The translations under genes and the position numbers were made by a program. DNA of 64,000 nucleotides, from positions 1-64,000 of the forward strand of contig JBGTLU010000005.1 of NCBI GenBank assembly GCA_041743935.1, in the 5' to 3' direction. Each line of letters starts with the position of its first letter. Position 1 is the stretch's first letter. Positions 43,652 to 52,570 of the stretch are shown piece after piece. The notes under the pieces were generated by a model. The model did not search any database. It saw nothing but the letters and a program-made list of their open reading frames with translations, and was not told the DNA's origin. Origin of the DNA: JBGTLU01 sp041743935 (lineage in GTDB: Bacteria; Bacteroidota; Bacteroidia; Sphingobacteriales; Sphingobacteriaceae).

Positions 43652-43722
43652 TTCACACTAATTAGTTTATGCTTACGCGAAGTTAACAAAATATGCCTGT
43701 TTTAGCAGCTATGTGGATAAAT

Positions 43723-44637
43723 TTAGACCCAATTTAACCCTTTTTTTAGAAGATTTAAAGTCTTTTCTTCTTCGCTATTTTTAGTAGGTATAAAATTGTA
43801 TATCCAATTAGCTTGTGGCGGCAAACTCATTAAAATAGATTCTATTCTACCATTGGTCTCTAATCCAAATTTTGTGCCCGCATCGTACACTAAATTGAAC
43901 TCAACATACCTGCTTCTTCGAAGATATTGCCATTTTTTTTGTTCTTCTGTAAATGCAAGTTTTTTATTCTTATTAACAATAGGTACGTAAGCTTTCAGAA
44001 ATGTTTCGCCTACTGCTTTTACAAAGTTAAATCTATCAGACTTGGTAAATTCATCGGTTCGGGAAAGACGGTCGAAAAATATACCACCTATGCCCCTGGT
44101 TTCGTTTCTGTGAGGTATGAAAAAATAATTATCAGCCCAAGTTTTAAAATCTGAGTAAAAGTTAGAGTTGAATTCGTTGCACGTGTTTTTTAATTGCTGA
44201 TGAAAATATTTGGCATCTTCTTCTAGGATATAATGTGGGGTTAAATCAATACCTCCGCCAAACCACCAAGTTGATTTATCTGGATGATTAGTTGGATACA
44301 TCTCAAAGTATCTAACATTCATATGAATAATTGGTACCAAAGGATGATTTGGATGGATTACTATAGAAACTCCAGTAGCATAAAAAGTTGAATCATCTAC
44401 ATTAAATGATGTTCTAACTGCTTCGGGTAATTTTCCAGAAACGGCCGAAAAATTAACTCCCCCTTTTTCTATGATTGCTCCATTTTGTAAAATCCGTGTT
44501 CTACCTCCTCCTCCTTCTGTATGTTTCCAAATCTCTTCCTGAAAAGACTCTTTACCATCACAATTTTCAAGACCTGCACAAATAGAATCTTGTAAACTCT
44601 TAAACCACTCGGCTATTTCTTCTTTATTAGTACTCAT
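43723..44637 (-). CDS. hemF: oxygen-dependent coproporphyrinogen III oxidase
   Basis: The 304-residue protein has the HemF signatures: GGGGRTRILQNGAIIEKGGVNFS (residues ~39-61, split here), HMNVRYFEMYP, WWFGGGIDLTPHY and HRNETRGIGGIFFDRL, then YVEFNLVYDAGTKFGL at the C terminus. It oxidatively decarboxylates coproporphyrinogen III to protoporphyrinogen IX, needing O2, and so points to aerobic heme synthesis. The ATG at 44637 overlaps the stop of the upstream MFS gene (TAATG); an upstream in-frame extension to 44697 inside that gene is not needed. Confidence 0.95.
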   Translation of the reverse strand: MSTNKEEIAEWFKSLQDSICAGLENCDGKESFQEEIWKHTEGGGGRTRILQNGAIIEKGGVNFSAVSGKLPEAVRTSFNVDDSTFYATGVSIVIHPNHPLVPIIHMNVRYFEMYPTNHPDKSTWWFGGGIDLTPHYILEEDAKYFHQQLKNTCNEFNSNFYSDFKTWADNYFFIPHRNETRGIGGIFFDRLSRTDEFTKSDRFNFVKAVGETFLKAYVPIVNKNKKLAFTEEQKKWQYLRRSRYVEFNLVYDAGTKFGLETNGRIESILMSLPPQANWIYNFIPTKNSEEEKTLNLLKKGLNWV

Positions 44638-45866
44638 TATTCCTCTAAATAATTTAAATCTTTCCCGTAAGTTTCTTCTAAATAATAAAGTGCCCAAAAT
44701 GCAATAATTACGGTTACTGTGCCAACAATTAATGCACTATTTATAATTCCTATTTGAGATTTTAGGGCTTGAAAAGATAATGTTACAGGCACTACTGAGC
44801 CTCTCACAAAGTTAGGCACACTGGTGGTAACTGTTGCTCGTAAATTTGTTCCAAATTGTTCGGCTGCTATGGTTACAAAAACTACCCAAAATCCGGTGGC
44901 TATTCCCATCATTACACAAATGGTATAAAATGTACTTGCATCTATATTTCTTGAAAACAAATACCATAAAATGGTAGCATAAGTAGATGTTAAAAATACA
45001 AAAACAATTTTTTTTCGGGTTTTGAATAGTTGACTTAAAGTTCCGGTTAACAAATCACCAAAAGAGATACCAATATAGGTGTACATAATTCCTTTTCCTG
45101 CACTCAATGGTTCAGTTGCACCTAATGCAATGCCAAACTCTGGCGCAAACGTTACCAATATACCCACAACAAACCAAACCGGAACAGCAATTAGAATACA
45201 ATTCATGAACTTTTTAAATCTTGCTTTAGATGTAAATAGCATCAATACATTTCCTTTTTCAACTGCTTTATTTTTTAGATTGATGTACATACCCGATTCA
45301 AAAACCCCTATTCTCAAAATAAGCAAAAATAATCCCATACCTCCACCAACAAAATATGCTGTTTGCCAGGCAAATGCATCACCAACTAAAGCTGCAACTA
45401 CAGCACCCATTAAGCCAACTGTTGCAACAATCATAGTTCCGTATCCTCTATTTTCTTTGCTCATGGTTTCTGTAATTAGTGTTATGCCTGCACCTAATTC
45501 TCCGGCTAAACCCACACCTGCAATAAACCGTATGATAGCATAGGTTGTTACATCTGTCACAAAGCCATTGGCAATATTTGCTAAAGAGTATGTAATTATA
45601 GAACCAAATAATACATTCAATCTGCCTTTTTTATCTCCCAAAACCCCAAAAAGTATCCCACCAACCAACATGCCAATCATTTGCATATTGATGAGTAGTA
45701 CCCCTTTAGATAGAAGTTCATCTGGGTCTGTTATTCCTAACCCTTGTAAACTTTTGATACGGATTACGGAAAACAAAACTAAATCGTAGATATCTACAAA
45801 ATATCCTAAAGCGGCAACTATAATTAACAGAGCCACATTTTTATTGCTAACTTCTTTAGCTGGCAT
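44637..45866 (-). CDS. MFS transporter translationally coupled to hemF
   Basis: The 409-residue major facilitator has 12 hydrophobic segments, the cytoplasmic-loop motif FGVLGDKKGRLN between segments 2 and 3, and a second-half equivalent. It has the GLAGELGAGITLITETMSKENRG segment of the metabolite:H+ symporter / sugar-porter type. It fits the MHS branch (dicarboxylate, aromatic or similar transport). Its TAA overlaps the hemF ATG by 1 nt, so the two are co-expressed. Whether it exports a porphyrin intermediate or imports a metabolite cannot be decided. Confidence 0.87.
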   Translation of the reverse strand: MPAKEVSNKNVALLIIVAALGYFVDIYDLVLFSVIRIKSLQGLGITDPDELLSKGVLLINMQMIGMLVGGILFGVLGDKKGRLNVLFGSIITYSLANIANGFVTDVTTYAIIRFIAGVGLAGELGAGITLITETMSKENRGYGTMIVATVGLMGAVVAALVGDAFAWQTAYFVGGGMGLFLLILRIGVFESGMYINLKNKAVEKGNVLMLFTSKARFKKFMNCILIAVPVWFVVGILVTFAPEFGIALGATEPLSAGKGIMYTYIGISFGDLLTGTLSQLFKTRKKIVFVFLTSTYATILWYLFSRNIDASTFYTICVMMGIATGFWVVFVTIAAEQFGTNLRATVTTSVPNFVRGSVVPVTLSFQALKSQIGIINSALIVGTVTVIIAFWALYYLEETYGKDLNYLEE

Positions 45867-45995
45867 ATTTAATTTTTTGACGGACTAAATTAAAAACGAA
45901 TGCTAAATAAAAAATTTTAAATCAATTTTAATTTTTAGTTGATAAAGAAAATCAATTTAAAACAGTTATCGTATATTTCGGACAAACTACTACAT

Positions 45996-47156
45996 ATGCA
46001 CAATTTTACCTGGTATAATCCTACAAAAATTATTTTCGGAAAAGATGTTATCGACCAAATTGGCGATGAAACATCTAAAGTTGGCTCAAAAGCAATTATT
46101 TTAATAGGAAAAGGGTCAGTTAAAAAATCGGGTTTGTATGCTCGCATCATTTCTTTACTTAATAGTGCATCTATAAAGCATATTACTTTTGAGGGTATAA
46201 AATCTAACCCAGAATATCAGGATGCAGATAAGGCAGTATTATTAGCCAAAGAATTTGGAGCCGAAATGATTATTGCTATTGGTGGAGGTTCTGTAATTGA
46301 TACATCAAAAGCAGTTGCAACTGGTTTTTATTCTAATCATTCTGTTTGGGATTTTTATATGTTGAAAGAAAAACCCACTAAAGCCTTACCTATACTTTGT
46401 GTTCTTACTTTAGCCGCTACAGGTACGGAAAGTAATCCGTACACGGTATTACAAGATAATGTAAGCGGAATGAAACGAGGCTGGGGAGTACCTCCACTTA
46501 CTTACCCAAAGGTTGCCTTTTTAGACCCACAACTAACCTATACTGTCCCTGCTGATTATACATCGTATGGTGTAACTGATTTAATGGCACATTGTTTTGA
46601 GTTATATTTTGGTAAAGGCCAATCTGATTTATCCGATCATTACATCGCTTCTATCTTAAAATTGGCTATTAAATATGGTCAAATAGTACAGAAAGAACCT
46701 TATAATTATGAAGCACGTGCCAACATTATGTGGTTAGCAACTAATGCATTAAATGGTTCATTAGGTTTGGGTAAACAAGGCGGCGACTGGGGTTGTCATG
46801 GCATTGAACATACACTAAGTGTTTTATATGATATTCCACATGGTGCCGGTTTATCTATTGTTTACCCTGCTTGGTTAAAATTTCATAAAGATTCATTAAC
46901 TAATAAGTTATCTTTTTTATACAGAAACGTATTTAATACAAATGTAGAAGATGATGCTAAGGCTGCCGAGCTATTTATAAATGAATTAGAGTATTTTTTC
47001 AAGAGTATCAATACCCCTGTCCGGTTAAAAGAAGTAGAAATATCTTCAACAGAAAGAGATAAAATTTTGGATAATTTAAAGCTGAATAACGTAAACGGTG
47101 GAGCGTATAAACTTGGTGAGGCAGAGTACGAATCGATTGTAGATTTAATGTGGTAA
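45996..47156 (+). CDS. iron-containing alcohol dehydrogenase, YqhD type
   Basis: The 386-residue Fe/Zn alcohol dehydrogenase starts MHNFTWYNPTKIIFGKDVI and has the nucleotide-binding AIGGGSVIDTSKAVA. Metal ligands are in YGVTDLMAHCFE and in GCHGIEHTLSVLYDIPHGAGLS. The pattern of four ligands (Asp, His, His, His) and HGAGLSIVYPAW is that of YqhD, an NADPH-dependent aldehyde reductase that removes short-chain toxic aldehydes. The frame opens earlier at TTG 45939, but the ATG at 45996 aligns with the family. No neighbour suggests a specific pathway. Confidence 0.92.
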   Translation: MHNFTWYNPTKIIFGKDVIDQIGDETSKVGSKAIILIGKGSVKKSGLYARIISLLNSASIKHITFEGIKSNPEYQDADKAVLLAKEFGAEMIIAIGGGSVIDTSKAVATGFYSNHSVWDFYMLKEKPTKALPILCVLTLAATGTESNPYTVLQDNVSGMKRGWGVPPLTYPKVAFLDPQLTYTVPADYTSYGVTDLMAHCFELYFGKGQSDLSDHYIASILKLAIKYGQIVQKEPYNYEARANIMWLATNALNGSLGLGKQGGDWGCHGIEHTLSVLYDIPHGAGLSIVYPAWLKFHKDSLTNKLSFLYRNVFNTNVEDDAKAAELFINELEYFFKSINTPVRLKEVEISSTERDKILDNLKLNNVNGGAYKLGEAEYESIVDLMW

Positions 47157-47195
47157 TACGTTGATAAGTTTATTACTATAAATCCTTGTAAAGAC

Positions 47196-47203
47196 TATTT
47201 TTG
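47196..47203 (+). promoter_or_regulatory. -7 promoter element of the DUF4442 gene
   Basis: TATTTTTG matches TAnnTTTG, 27 nt before the ATG at 47231. It overlaps the upstream TTG candidate start, which argues for the ATG. Confidence 0.5.
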
Positions 47204-47230
47204 TTTTTGTTCTTACAAGGTGCATTTACA

Positions 47231-47716
47231 ATGATTTACAGCCCACGTGGTCTTAAATGGCTTCTAAATTTTTATCCCCCACTATTATTTACCAGAATTT
47301 GGATTAAAAGCTTCAGTAATGGCTTCCGAAATGCGGAGGTTAGAATAAGCAAAAGCCTTTTAAACATGAATTTCAACAAAAGCATATTCGGAGGTACTAT
47401 TTTTAGTGCTGCCGATCCTTTTTATGCAATCATGTATTGGCAAATTTTTGCCCGAAAAGGAATAAAGGTTCAAAGCTGGTTAAAAAGTGCCAAAATCCGA
47501 TATAAAAAACCTGGTAACACTTCTTTAACTTTAAAATTTGAATTAACCGAAAAAGATATATCTGATGCTGAAACGGCACTACAAACCATTGGAAAATTTG
47601 TTCGAACTTTTCCTGTAGAAGTGATAGATAAACACGGTGAAATTTGTGCTGTTGTAGATATAGAAGTGTATATGCGCAAAATTAGCGATACTCAAAAAGT
47701 AGTTTCAGGGTTTTAA
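47231..47716 (+). CDS. DUF4442 hotdog-like protein
   Basis: The 161-residue protein starts at the ATG at 47231. It has NAEVRISKSLLNMNFNKSIFGGTIFSAADPFYAIMYWQ, the DUF4442 pattern related to acyl-CoA thioesterases of the PaaI/hotdog type, followed by a strand with KSAKIRYKKPGNTSLTLKFEL. No catalytic residue can be stated with confidence. The gene is 9 nt upstream of the AlbA_2/HTH gene and 33 nt more precede a MATE exporter, so the three may be one operon. Function unknown; fourth hotdog-type protein in the window. Confidence 0.85.
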   Translation: MIYSPRGLKWLLNFYPPLLFTRIWIKSFSNGFRNAEVRISKSLLNMNFNKSIFGGTIFSAADPFYAIMYWQIFARKGIKVQSWLKSAKIRYKKPGNTSLTLKFELTEKDISDAETALQTIGKFVRTFPVEVIDKHGEICAVVDIEVYMRKISDTQKVVSGF

Positions 47717-47725
47717 TAAAGAGAG

Positions 47726-48349
47726 ATGAACATAAAGAGATTAATTTTTGAAGGCGAAAACAGTACGTTGGATTTTAAAAAAACCATTACAAGTTTTGAG
47801 AAAATAGCAAAAACCATGGTAGCCTTCGCTAATAATAAAGGAGGAAAGCTATTAGTTGGTGTATCTGATGATGGAAATATCAAGGGGGTAAAATCTGAAG
47901 AAGAAGAGAGATATATGCTTACCAAGGCAGCTCATTTTTATTGCAAACCGGCTATAGAGCTCAGGTTTGAGGAAGTAAGCATTGATGATAAGACTGTATT
48001 AGTAGTAGATATTGAGGAAAGTGATACTAAACCTCATTACTCCTTGGGTGAAGACAATAAATGGTGGGTTTATATTCGAGTAAAAGACAAAAGCCTGCTT
48101 GCTAGTAAAGTAGTAGTAGATGTATTAAGAAAAGAAACAAAAGGTGATAATGTTATTTTAGAATACTCTTCAAAAGAAAAGGCATTATTTGAATATTTAA
48201 CTAAAAACGAAAGAATTACCCTTGCTGAATATTGTAAACTATTGAATATTTCAAGAAGAAATGCATCCAGAATCTTGGTAAATTTAGTTCTAATGGGCGT
48301 TATTAGAGTGCACAATACAGAAAAAACAGAATTTTACACAACTGCCTAA
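47726..48349 (+). CDS. AlbA_2 (Schlafen-type) domain protein with C-terminal winged helix
   Basis: The 207-residue protein has an N-terminal AlbA_2 / divergent AAA_4 domain (E-x-x-x-L-D-F-K as GENSTLDFKKTI, then AFANNKGGKLLVGVSDDGNIKGV and KWWVYIRVKDKSLLAS). A C-terminal helix-turn-helix of about 55 residues (KALFEYLTKNERITLAEYCKLLNISRRNASRILVNLVLMGVI) follows. The AlbA_2 domain binds nucleic acid in related proteins, so this is probably a DNA-binding regulator. It sits in a likely operon between a DUF4442 protein and a MATE exporter. Confidence 0.88.
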   Translation: MNIKRLIFEGENSTLDFKKTITSFEKIAKTMVAFANNKGGKLLVGVSDDGNIKGVKSEEEERYMLTKAAHFYCKPAIELRFEEVSIDDKTVLVVDIEESDTKPHYSLGEDNKWWVYIRVKDKSLLASKVVVDVLRKETKGDNVILEYSSKEKALFEYLTKNERITLAEYCKLLNISRRNASRILVNLVLMGVIRVHNTEKTEFYTTA

Positions 48350-48382
48350 ATATTTTAATTTGCTGGCTATATTCGCCAACAA

Positions 48383-49729
48383 ATGCTATCTACAGAATAC
48401 AAATATCATCTAAAGAGAACGTTTACATTGGCATTGCCGGTGGTTATCTCTCAAGTGGGTCATATGCTTACCCAAGTGGCAGATAGCATCATGGTAGGAC
48501 AATTAGGTACCATTCCGCTTGCAGCCTGTGCACTTGCAGGTAGCTTATTCTCTATTTTTATGGTTACTGGATTAGGATTGGCAGTTGGATTAACCCCTCT
48601 TATCTCCCAAGAAGATGGAAAAAACAATTATGAAGCATGCGGAAAATTGCTAAATCATAGTTTTTTCATCAATCTGTTTGCTGGCTTTATTTTATTTACT
48701 ATTCTATACTTATCTTCCTTTTATATGTATAATTTAGATCAGGATATACAGGTAGTAGATGAAGCGATGCCCTATTTCCATATCATAGGAGTTTCCCTTA
48801 TTCCCTTAATGATTTTTTCTACTTTCAAGCAATTTGCAGAAGGATTATCGCATACTAAACAAGCTATGTTTATATCGGTATTTGCTAATATTTTAAATGT
48901 TTTTTTGAATTGGGTTTTTATTTATGGCAATTTGGGCTCAGCTGCTATGGGTTTAGAAGGTGCCGGATGGGGTACTTTAATTTCTAGAGTTGTGATGGCA
49001 ATTATTATCACATTATTCATCTTCAAATACCAGCTTTTTCAAAAATATCTCACCTCCTATTCATGGTTTAAATTTAAGTATCAACAATTTAGGACCATTT
49101 TAAAAATAGGCATTCCTACATCCATGCAATGGATTTTTGAAATAGGCGCATTTTCAGGGGCAGCAGTAATAATTGGCCAAATAAGTGCAACAGACTTAGC
49201 TGCGCATCAAATCGCATTGAATTTAGCTGCTCTTACATTTATGTTTGCAATGGGTGTTTCTGCTGCTGCAAGCATACGGGTTGGGAATAGTTTTGGAAGG
49301 AAATATTTCGAAGAATTAAGAATTGCTGGCAATGCAGGTTATATCATGGTAGCATTTGCCATGGGTTTTTTCGGATTATGCTTTTTTCTGTTTAACAATG
49401 TATTACCTACCTTTTATATTAAAGATATGGACGTGATAAGTTTGGCGGCATCCTTAATAACCATAGCTGCTATTTTTCAGATTTCGGATGGTATACAAGT
49501 AGTAGGATTGGGTATTTTAAGAGGTATGGGAGATGTTAAAATTCCAACCTTAATTACGTTAATAGCCTACTGGGGGCTAGCTTTACCTATTGGATACTAT
49601 TTAGGAATAAACTTAGGATTTGGAGCAAAAGGGGTTTGGTGGGGATTATTTATAGGATTAACATTTGCCGCTATTTTTCTATTATATCGATTTAATAGAT
49701 TGATTAGAAGAAACCAAATGGCATCATAA
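48383..49729 (+). CDS. MATE family efflux transporter
   Basis: The 448-residue protein has 12 membrane segments and MATE/NorM signatures: ALPVVISQVGHMLTQVADSIMVGQLGTIPLAA in segment 1, SEALFSIF-like loops, the GWGTLISR segment, and SAAASIRVGNSFGRK. It exports cationic drugs or metabolites in exchange for Na+ or H+. A -7-like box TATATTCG (48368-48375) is 7 nt before the ATG, so it can also be transcribed alone. The adjacent AlbA_2/HTH gene is a candidate local regulator, an inference from position only. Confidence 0.92.
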   Translation: MLSTEYKYHLKRTFTLALPVVISQVGHMLTQVADSIMVGQLGTIPLAACALAGSLFSIFMVTGLGLAVGLTPLISQEDGKNNYEACGKLLNHSFFINLFAGFILFTILYLSSFYMYNLDQDIQVVDEAMPYFHIIGVSLIPLMIFSTFKQFAEGLSHTKQAMFISVFANILNVFLNWVFIYGNLGSAAMGLEGAGWGTLISRVVMAIIITLFIFKYQLFQKYLTSYSWFKFKYQQFRTILKIGIPTSMQWIFEIGAFSGAAVIIGQISATDLAAHQIALNLAALTFMFAMGVSAAASIRVGNSFGRKYFEELRIAGNAGYIMVAFAMGFFGLCFFLFNNVLPTFYIKDMDVISLAASLITIAAIFQISDGIQVVGLGILRGMGDVKIPTLITLIAYWGLALPIGYYLGINLGFGAKGVWWGLFIGLTFAAIFLLYRFNRLIRRNQMAS

Positions 49730-49769
49730 TTGTAACATAAATGTTATTGAACATTAAACCCAATTATTT

Positions 49770-50543
49770 ATGAAAGCACTTAAAATAATTTCCGCTTTAT
49801 TGCTGTTTACCATTTCATTTATTGCAATTACAGGATGTAAGAAAAATGCAAATACCAGCAAGGTAGAAATCAGAATAACAGATTCCCCTGCAAATTATGA
49901 TGCGTTAAACTTGGATATTCAGCGTGTGGAATATCATCTTAATCAAGGTAATCAGAACTCTGGATGGAGTGTATTAGACGATACGCCAAGAATGATAGAT
50001 ATCCTGAAGCTAACCAATGGCTTAGATTCTTTAATTGCTAGTGCCGAAATCCCTTCCGGTAGAATTTCTCAAATCCGATTAATTTTAGGTAGCAATAACA
50101 CCATCGTAGTAAACGGAACCATGCGAAATATTACGGTACCCAGTGGTAACCAAACTGGCTTAAAACTTAACGTGCAAACCAATTTGGAAGCAGAATTAAC
50201 ATACCGCTTTCTGCTAGATTTTGATGTAGCAAAATCGGTAGTGGTTACAGGAAACAATAATTATATGCTAAAACCTGTAATACGTGTTATAGTTGAAAAT
50301 AATACTGGAAGCATAACCGGAACCGTTAGCCCCGTAGAAGCAGAACCTGTAATTTATGTTATTAAAGGTACTGATACGGTAAGCACGTTTACTAATGCTC
50401 AAGGAAAATTTCTGGTGAAAGGATTAACCATTGGCAGTTACTCCCTTAAGTTTATACCTAAGTCTAATTTTTCAGAAAAAACAATTACAAACCAAAACGT
50501 AACTGTAGGTAATGTAACTAATGTTGGGGTAGTTACCTTCTAA
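49770..50543 (+). CDS. DUF4382 lipoprotein with carboxypeptidase-regulatory-like tail
   Basis: The 257-residue lipoprotein has a signal sequence with lipobox AITGC (Cys23). A DUF4382 domain spans about 32-180 (VEIRITDSPANYDALNLDIQRVEYHL). A C-terminal beta-sandwich of ~75 residues resembles CarboxypepD_reg (GSITGTVSPVEAEPVIYVIKGTDTVSTFTN; TTP-rich strands). DUF4382 proteins are cell-surface components of unknown function in Bacteroidota and other aquatic bacteria. It is monocistronic, with a terminator at 50567-50599. Confidence 0.87.
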   Translation: MKALKIISALLLFTISFIAITGCKKNANTSKVEIRITDSPANYDALNLDIQRVEYHLNQGNQNSGWSVLDDTPRMIDILKLTNGLDSLIASAEIPSGRISQIRLILGSNNTIVVNGTMRNITVPSGNQTGLKLNVQTNLEAELTYRFLLDFDVAKSVVVTGNNNYMLKPVIRVIVENNTGSITGTVSPVEAEPVIYVIKGTDTVSTFTNAQGKFLVKGLTIGSYSLKFIPKSNFSEKTITNQNVTVGNVTNVGVVTF

Positions 50544-50566
50544 CATACATCAAAAGAACATTAATT

Positions 50567-50599
50567 AAAAAAGGCTACATTTTTTATGTAGCCTTTTTT
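50567..50599. terminator. bidirectional terminator between convergent genes
   Basis: AAAAAAGGCTACAT (50567-50580) and ATGTAGCCTTTTTT (50586-50599) form a 14-bp perfect stem with a TTTTT loop, between the lipoprotein gene and the kinase-like gene. Confidence 0.95.
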
Positions 50600-51641
50600 A
50601 ATTTGACTTTCTTTTAACCAACATTTTTAAACTAGTTTTAAAAATATCACCCATGGATTTTGCTTTATGAAATGGCAAATAATCATAGTGATCTGCTAGT
50701 TCTTTCTTTAATGAATCAATGTTCGTTTTAGGAGCTATCTCATCCAAAATCATTACATCTAATAATTCTTTAACTTGATATTTTGAATTCCGGATTCGGC
50801 TTGCAATCATAGAGCGTTCTTCTTTTTGGTATTGTTTAACTGATTCTGGAGTTAAATTTTTCGAAACTAACTCTACAAACTTCAAATTTTGTTTGAAAAA
50901 CTGTGGCATGTATACTTTTTTGTTAAATTCAAAAGATTGTTGGTCAAAATCGATAGCTCGCATTCTATAATGCGTTTCTTCAAAATCAGGGGTAACATCA
51001 ATCACAAAATTACTGGAGTGCATATCACCTAGAAGGCGAATGAAACAACGTTCATTAAATTTAACGAACTCTTTGGCTATACGAACTTCATCGATATGAT
51101 TTTCAATATCACCAAACATAATTTTTTGATTTAAGAATTGATCGGCTGGAATTCCTACAATGTGTTCTTCTATTAATGTCTCTTTATCCACCAAAAAACT
51201 AATTCTATTTGGCGAGAGAATATGTTCCCATTCTAAACCGTAAATGCGAGAAGCATCTGCTTTTTTTATGTAGAAATAATCAAAGTTATCATTCAATTTA
51301 TTTACAATCCGAATACGAAATGGCAATGTGTTGCCATAAACACATAAATCAATCCTATCCACATATAAATGCTTCATTACAGATTTATCTCCTTCTGATT
51401 TTAAAATGGCATAAATGCTTGTTAGAGCCTCATTAATTTCATCTTGTTCGCTTTGTGTAAAGAAAACAGTTTCCCATAGGGTGTCTTTTCCATTTCTATC
51501 ATAGAGCGGAATGGAGTTTTCGTACCTAGATAACTCGGCATATTGGATTGGTAAGCTAACTGCCCTTCCATATTTATCAAGATAATGTAGTAATGAATCT
51601 GAAACAGAATAGGTAAGTTTTTTCTTGGATATTAAATTCAT
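50598..51641 (-). CDS. uncharacterised protein with kinase-fold (APH-like) motifs
   Basis: I do not recognise a named family. The 347-residue soluble protein shows an ordered set of kinase-like motifs. Beta-strand FDYFYIKKADASR has a candidate ATP-binding lysine (K126/K127), a hinge-like IEEHIVGIP lies at 157-164, the catalytic loop is GDMHSSN at 205-211 (H208, N211), and the metal motif is IDFDQ at 230-234. Aminoglycoside-phosphotransferase-like kinases have G-D-x-H-x-x-N then I-D-x-D in this order and spacing. It may phosphorylate a small molecule or a protein, or be a degenerate homologue. It is last in the fRMsr-kynU-HDAC run (27 nt after the HDAC-like gene). Confidence 0.7.
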   Translation of the reverse strand: MNLISKKKLTYSVSDSLLHYLDKYGRAVSLPIQYAELSRYENSIPLYDRNGKDTLWETVFFTQSEQDEINEALTSIYAILKSEGDKSVMKHLYVDRIDLCVYGNTLPFRIRIVNKLNDNFDYFYIKKADASRIYGLEWEHILSPNRISFLVDKETLIEEHIVGIPADQFLNQKIMFGDIENHIDEVRIAKEFVKFNERCFIRLLGDMHSSNFVIDVTPDFEETHYRMRAIDFDQQSFEFNKKVYMPQFFKQNLKFVELVSKNLTPESVKQYQKEERSMIASRIRNSKYQVKELLDVMILDEIAPKTNIDSLKKELADHYDYLPFHKAKSMGDIFKTSLKMLVKRKSN

Positions 51642-51667
51642 CTCTGATTCATTAAAAAGATATTTTG

Positions 51668-52570
51668 TTAAAAATACAAATCATTTGCTATTCTAAACGT
51701 GTTACAATGCGCATCTACAATATCCATAATATTTGGAGAATAACCACCACCCATGCTAATTAAAACCGGAATACCAGCAGATTTAGATAACTGTAAAACA
51801 ATTCTGTCTCTTTCTTTGCAGCCATCTTTACTTAAAGATAATTTACCTAATTTATCTGTCCCTAAAACATCCACCCCAGATAAATAACAAATAAAATCTG
51901 GTTTTAATTTGCTTATCAAATCTGGTAAAATAGTATTTAAAGTAGCTAAGTATTCATCATCGCTAGTCCCATCTGGCAGTGGAATATCTAAATCTGATTC
52001 TTCTTTTTTATACGGAAAGTTACTAGCTCCATGCATCGAGAAAGTGAATACTTTTTCATTATTTCTAAATATTTGTGCTGTCCCATTTCCCTGATGAACA
52101 TCTAAATCAACAATTAAGATAGAAGCTGCTTTCTTATTTATTAATAGATAGTTAGCTGCAATTGCTTGATCATTTAAAAGACAAAACCCTTCTCCTTTAT
52201 TAGTAAAAGCATGGTGAGTACCTCCAGCTATGTTCATTGCAACGCCATATTGTAAGGCAAAATCAGCTGCCATCACACTACCTTTTGCAATGGTAGTTTC
52301 TCTTTTAATTAAAGTTTCTGAAAGAGGGAATCCAATTCTTCTTACTTCGGAAGCTGAGATAGTTAGATTTTTTAAACTTTGCCAATAGGTTTCATCGTGA
52401 GTCCATAAAATAATTTCTTCCTTCAATTCATCTGGTTGGAATAAATTTTCAGGTTTTAAAGTACCCTCGTGCAATAGTTGTTGTGGAATTAATTCATATT
52501 TCAACATCGGGAATCGATGTTCTGCAGGCAAGGCTAGAGAATAAATTGGATGATATGCAACTTTAAGCAT
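51668..52570 (-). CDS. histone deacetylase-family (AcuC-like) hydrolase
   Basis: The 300-residue zinc hydrolase of the class I/II HDAC fold has GGTHHAFTNKGEGFCLLNDQAIAA, carrying the catalytic His pair. The metal ligands DLDVHQGNGTAQIF come next, then FSMHGASNFPYKKE, and LSGVDVLGTDKLGKLSLS with another metal Asp. Bacterial members deacetylate acetoin, polyamines or propionyl-Lys rather than histones. Its N-terminal end overlaps the kynU stop by 8 nt, so the two are translationally coupled. Substrate unknown. Confidence 0.9.
   Translation of the reverse strand: MLKVAYHPIYSLALPAEHRFPMLKYELIPQQLLHEGTLKPENLFQPDELKEEIILWTHDETYWQSLKNLTISASEVRRIGFPLSETLIKRETTIAKGSVMAADFALQYGVAMNIAGGTHHAFTNKGEGFCLLNDQAIAANYLLINKKAASILIVDLDVHQGNGTAQIFRNNEKVFTFSMHGASNFPYKKEESDLDIPLPDGTSDDEYLATLNTILPDLISKLKPDFICYLSGVDVLGTDKLGKLSLSKDGCKERDRIVLQLSKSAGIPVLISMGGGYSPNIMDIVDAHCNTFRIANDLYF

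Noticed and set aside
43723..44697. Longer hemF start at 44697
   Set aside because: The extra 20 residues lie inside the MFS gene, and the ATG at 44637 overlaps its stop codon in the typical coupled form.
45939..45995. TTG extension of the alcohol dehydrogenase
   Set aside because: The family N terminus begins at MHNFTWYNP and the extension has no family match.
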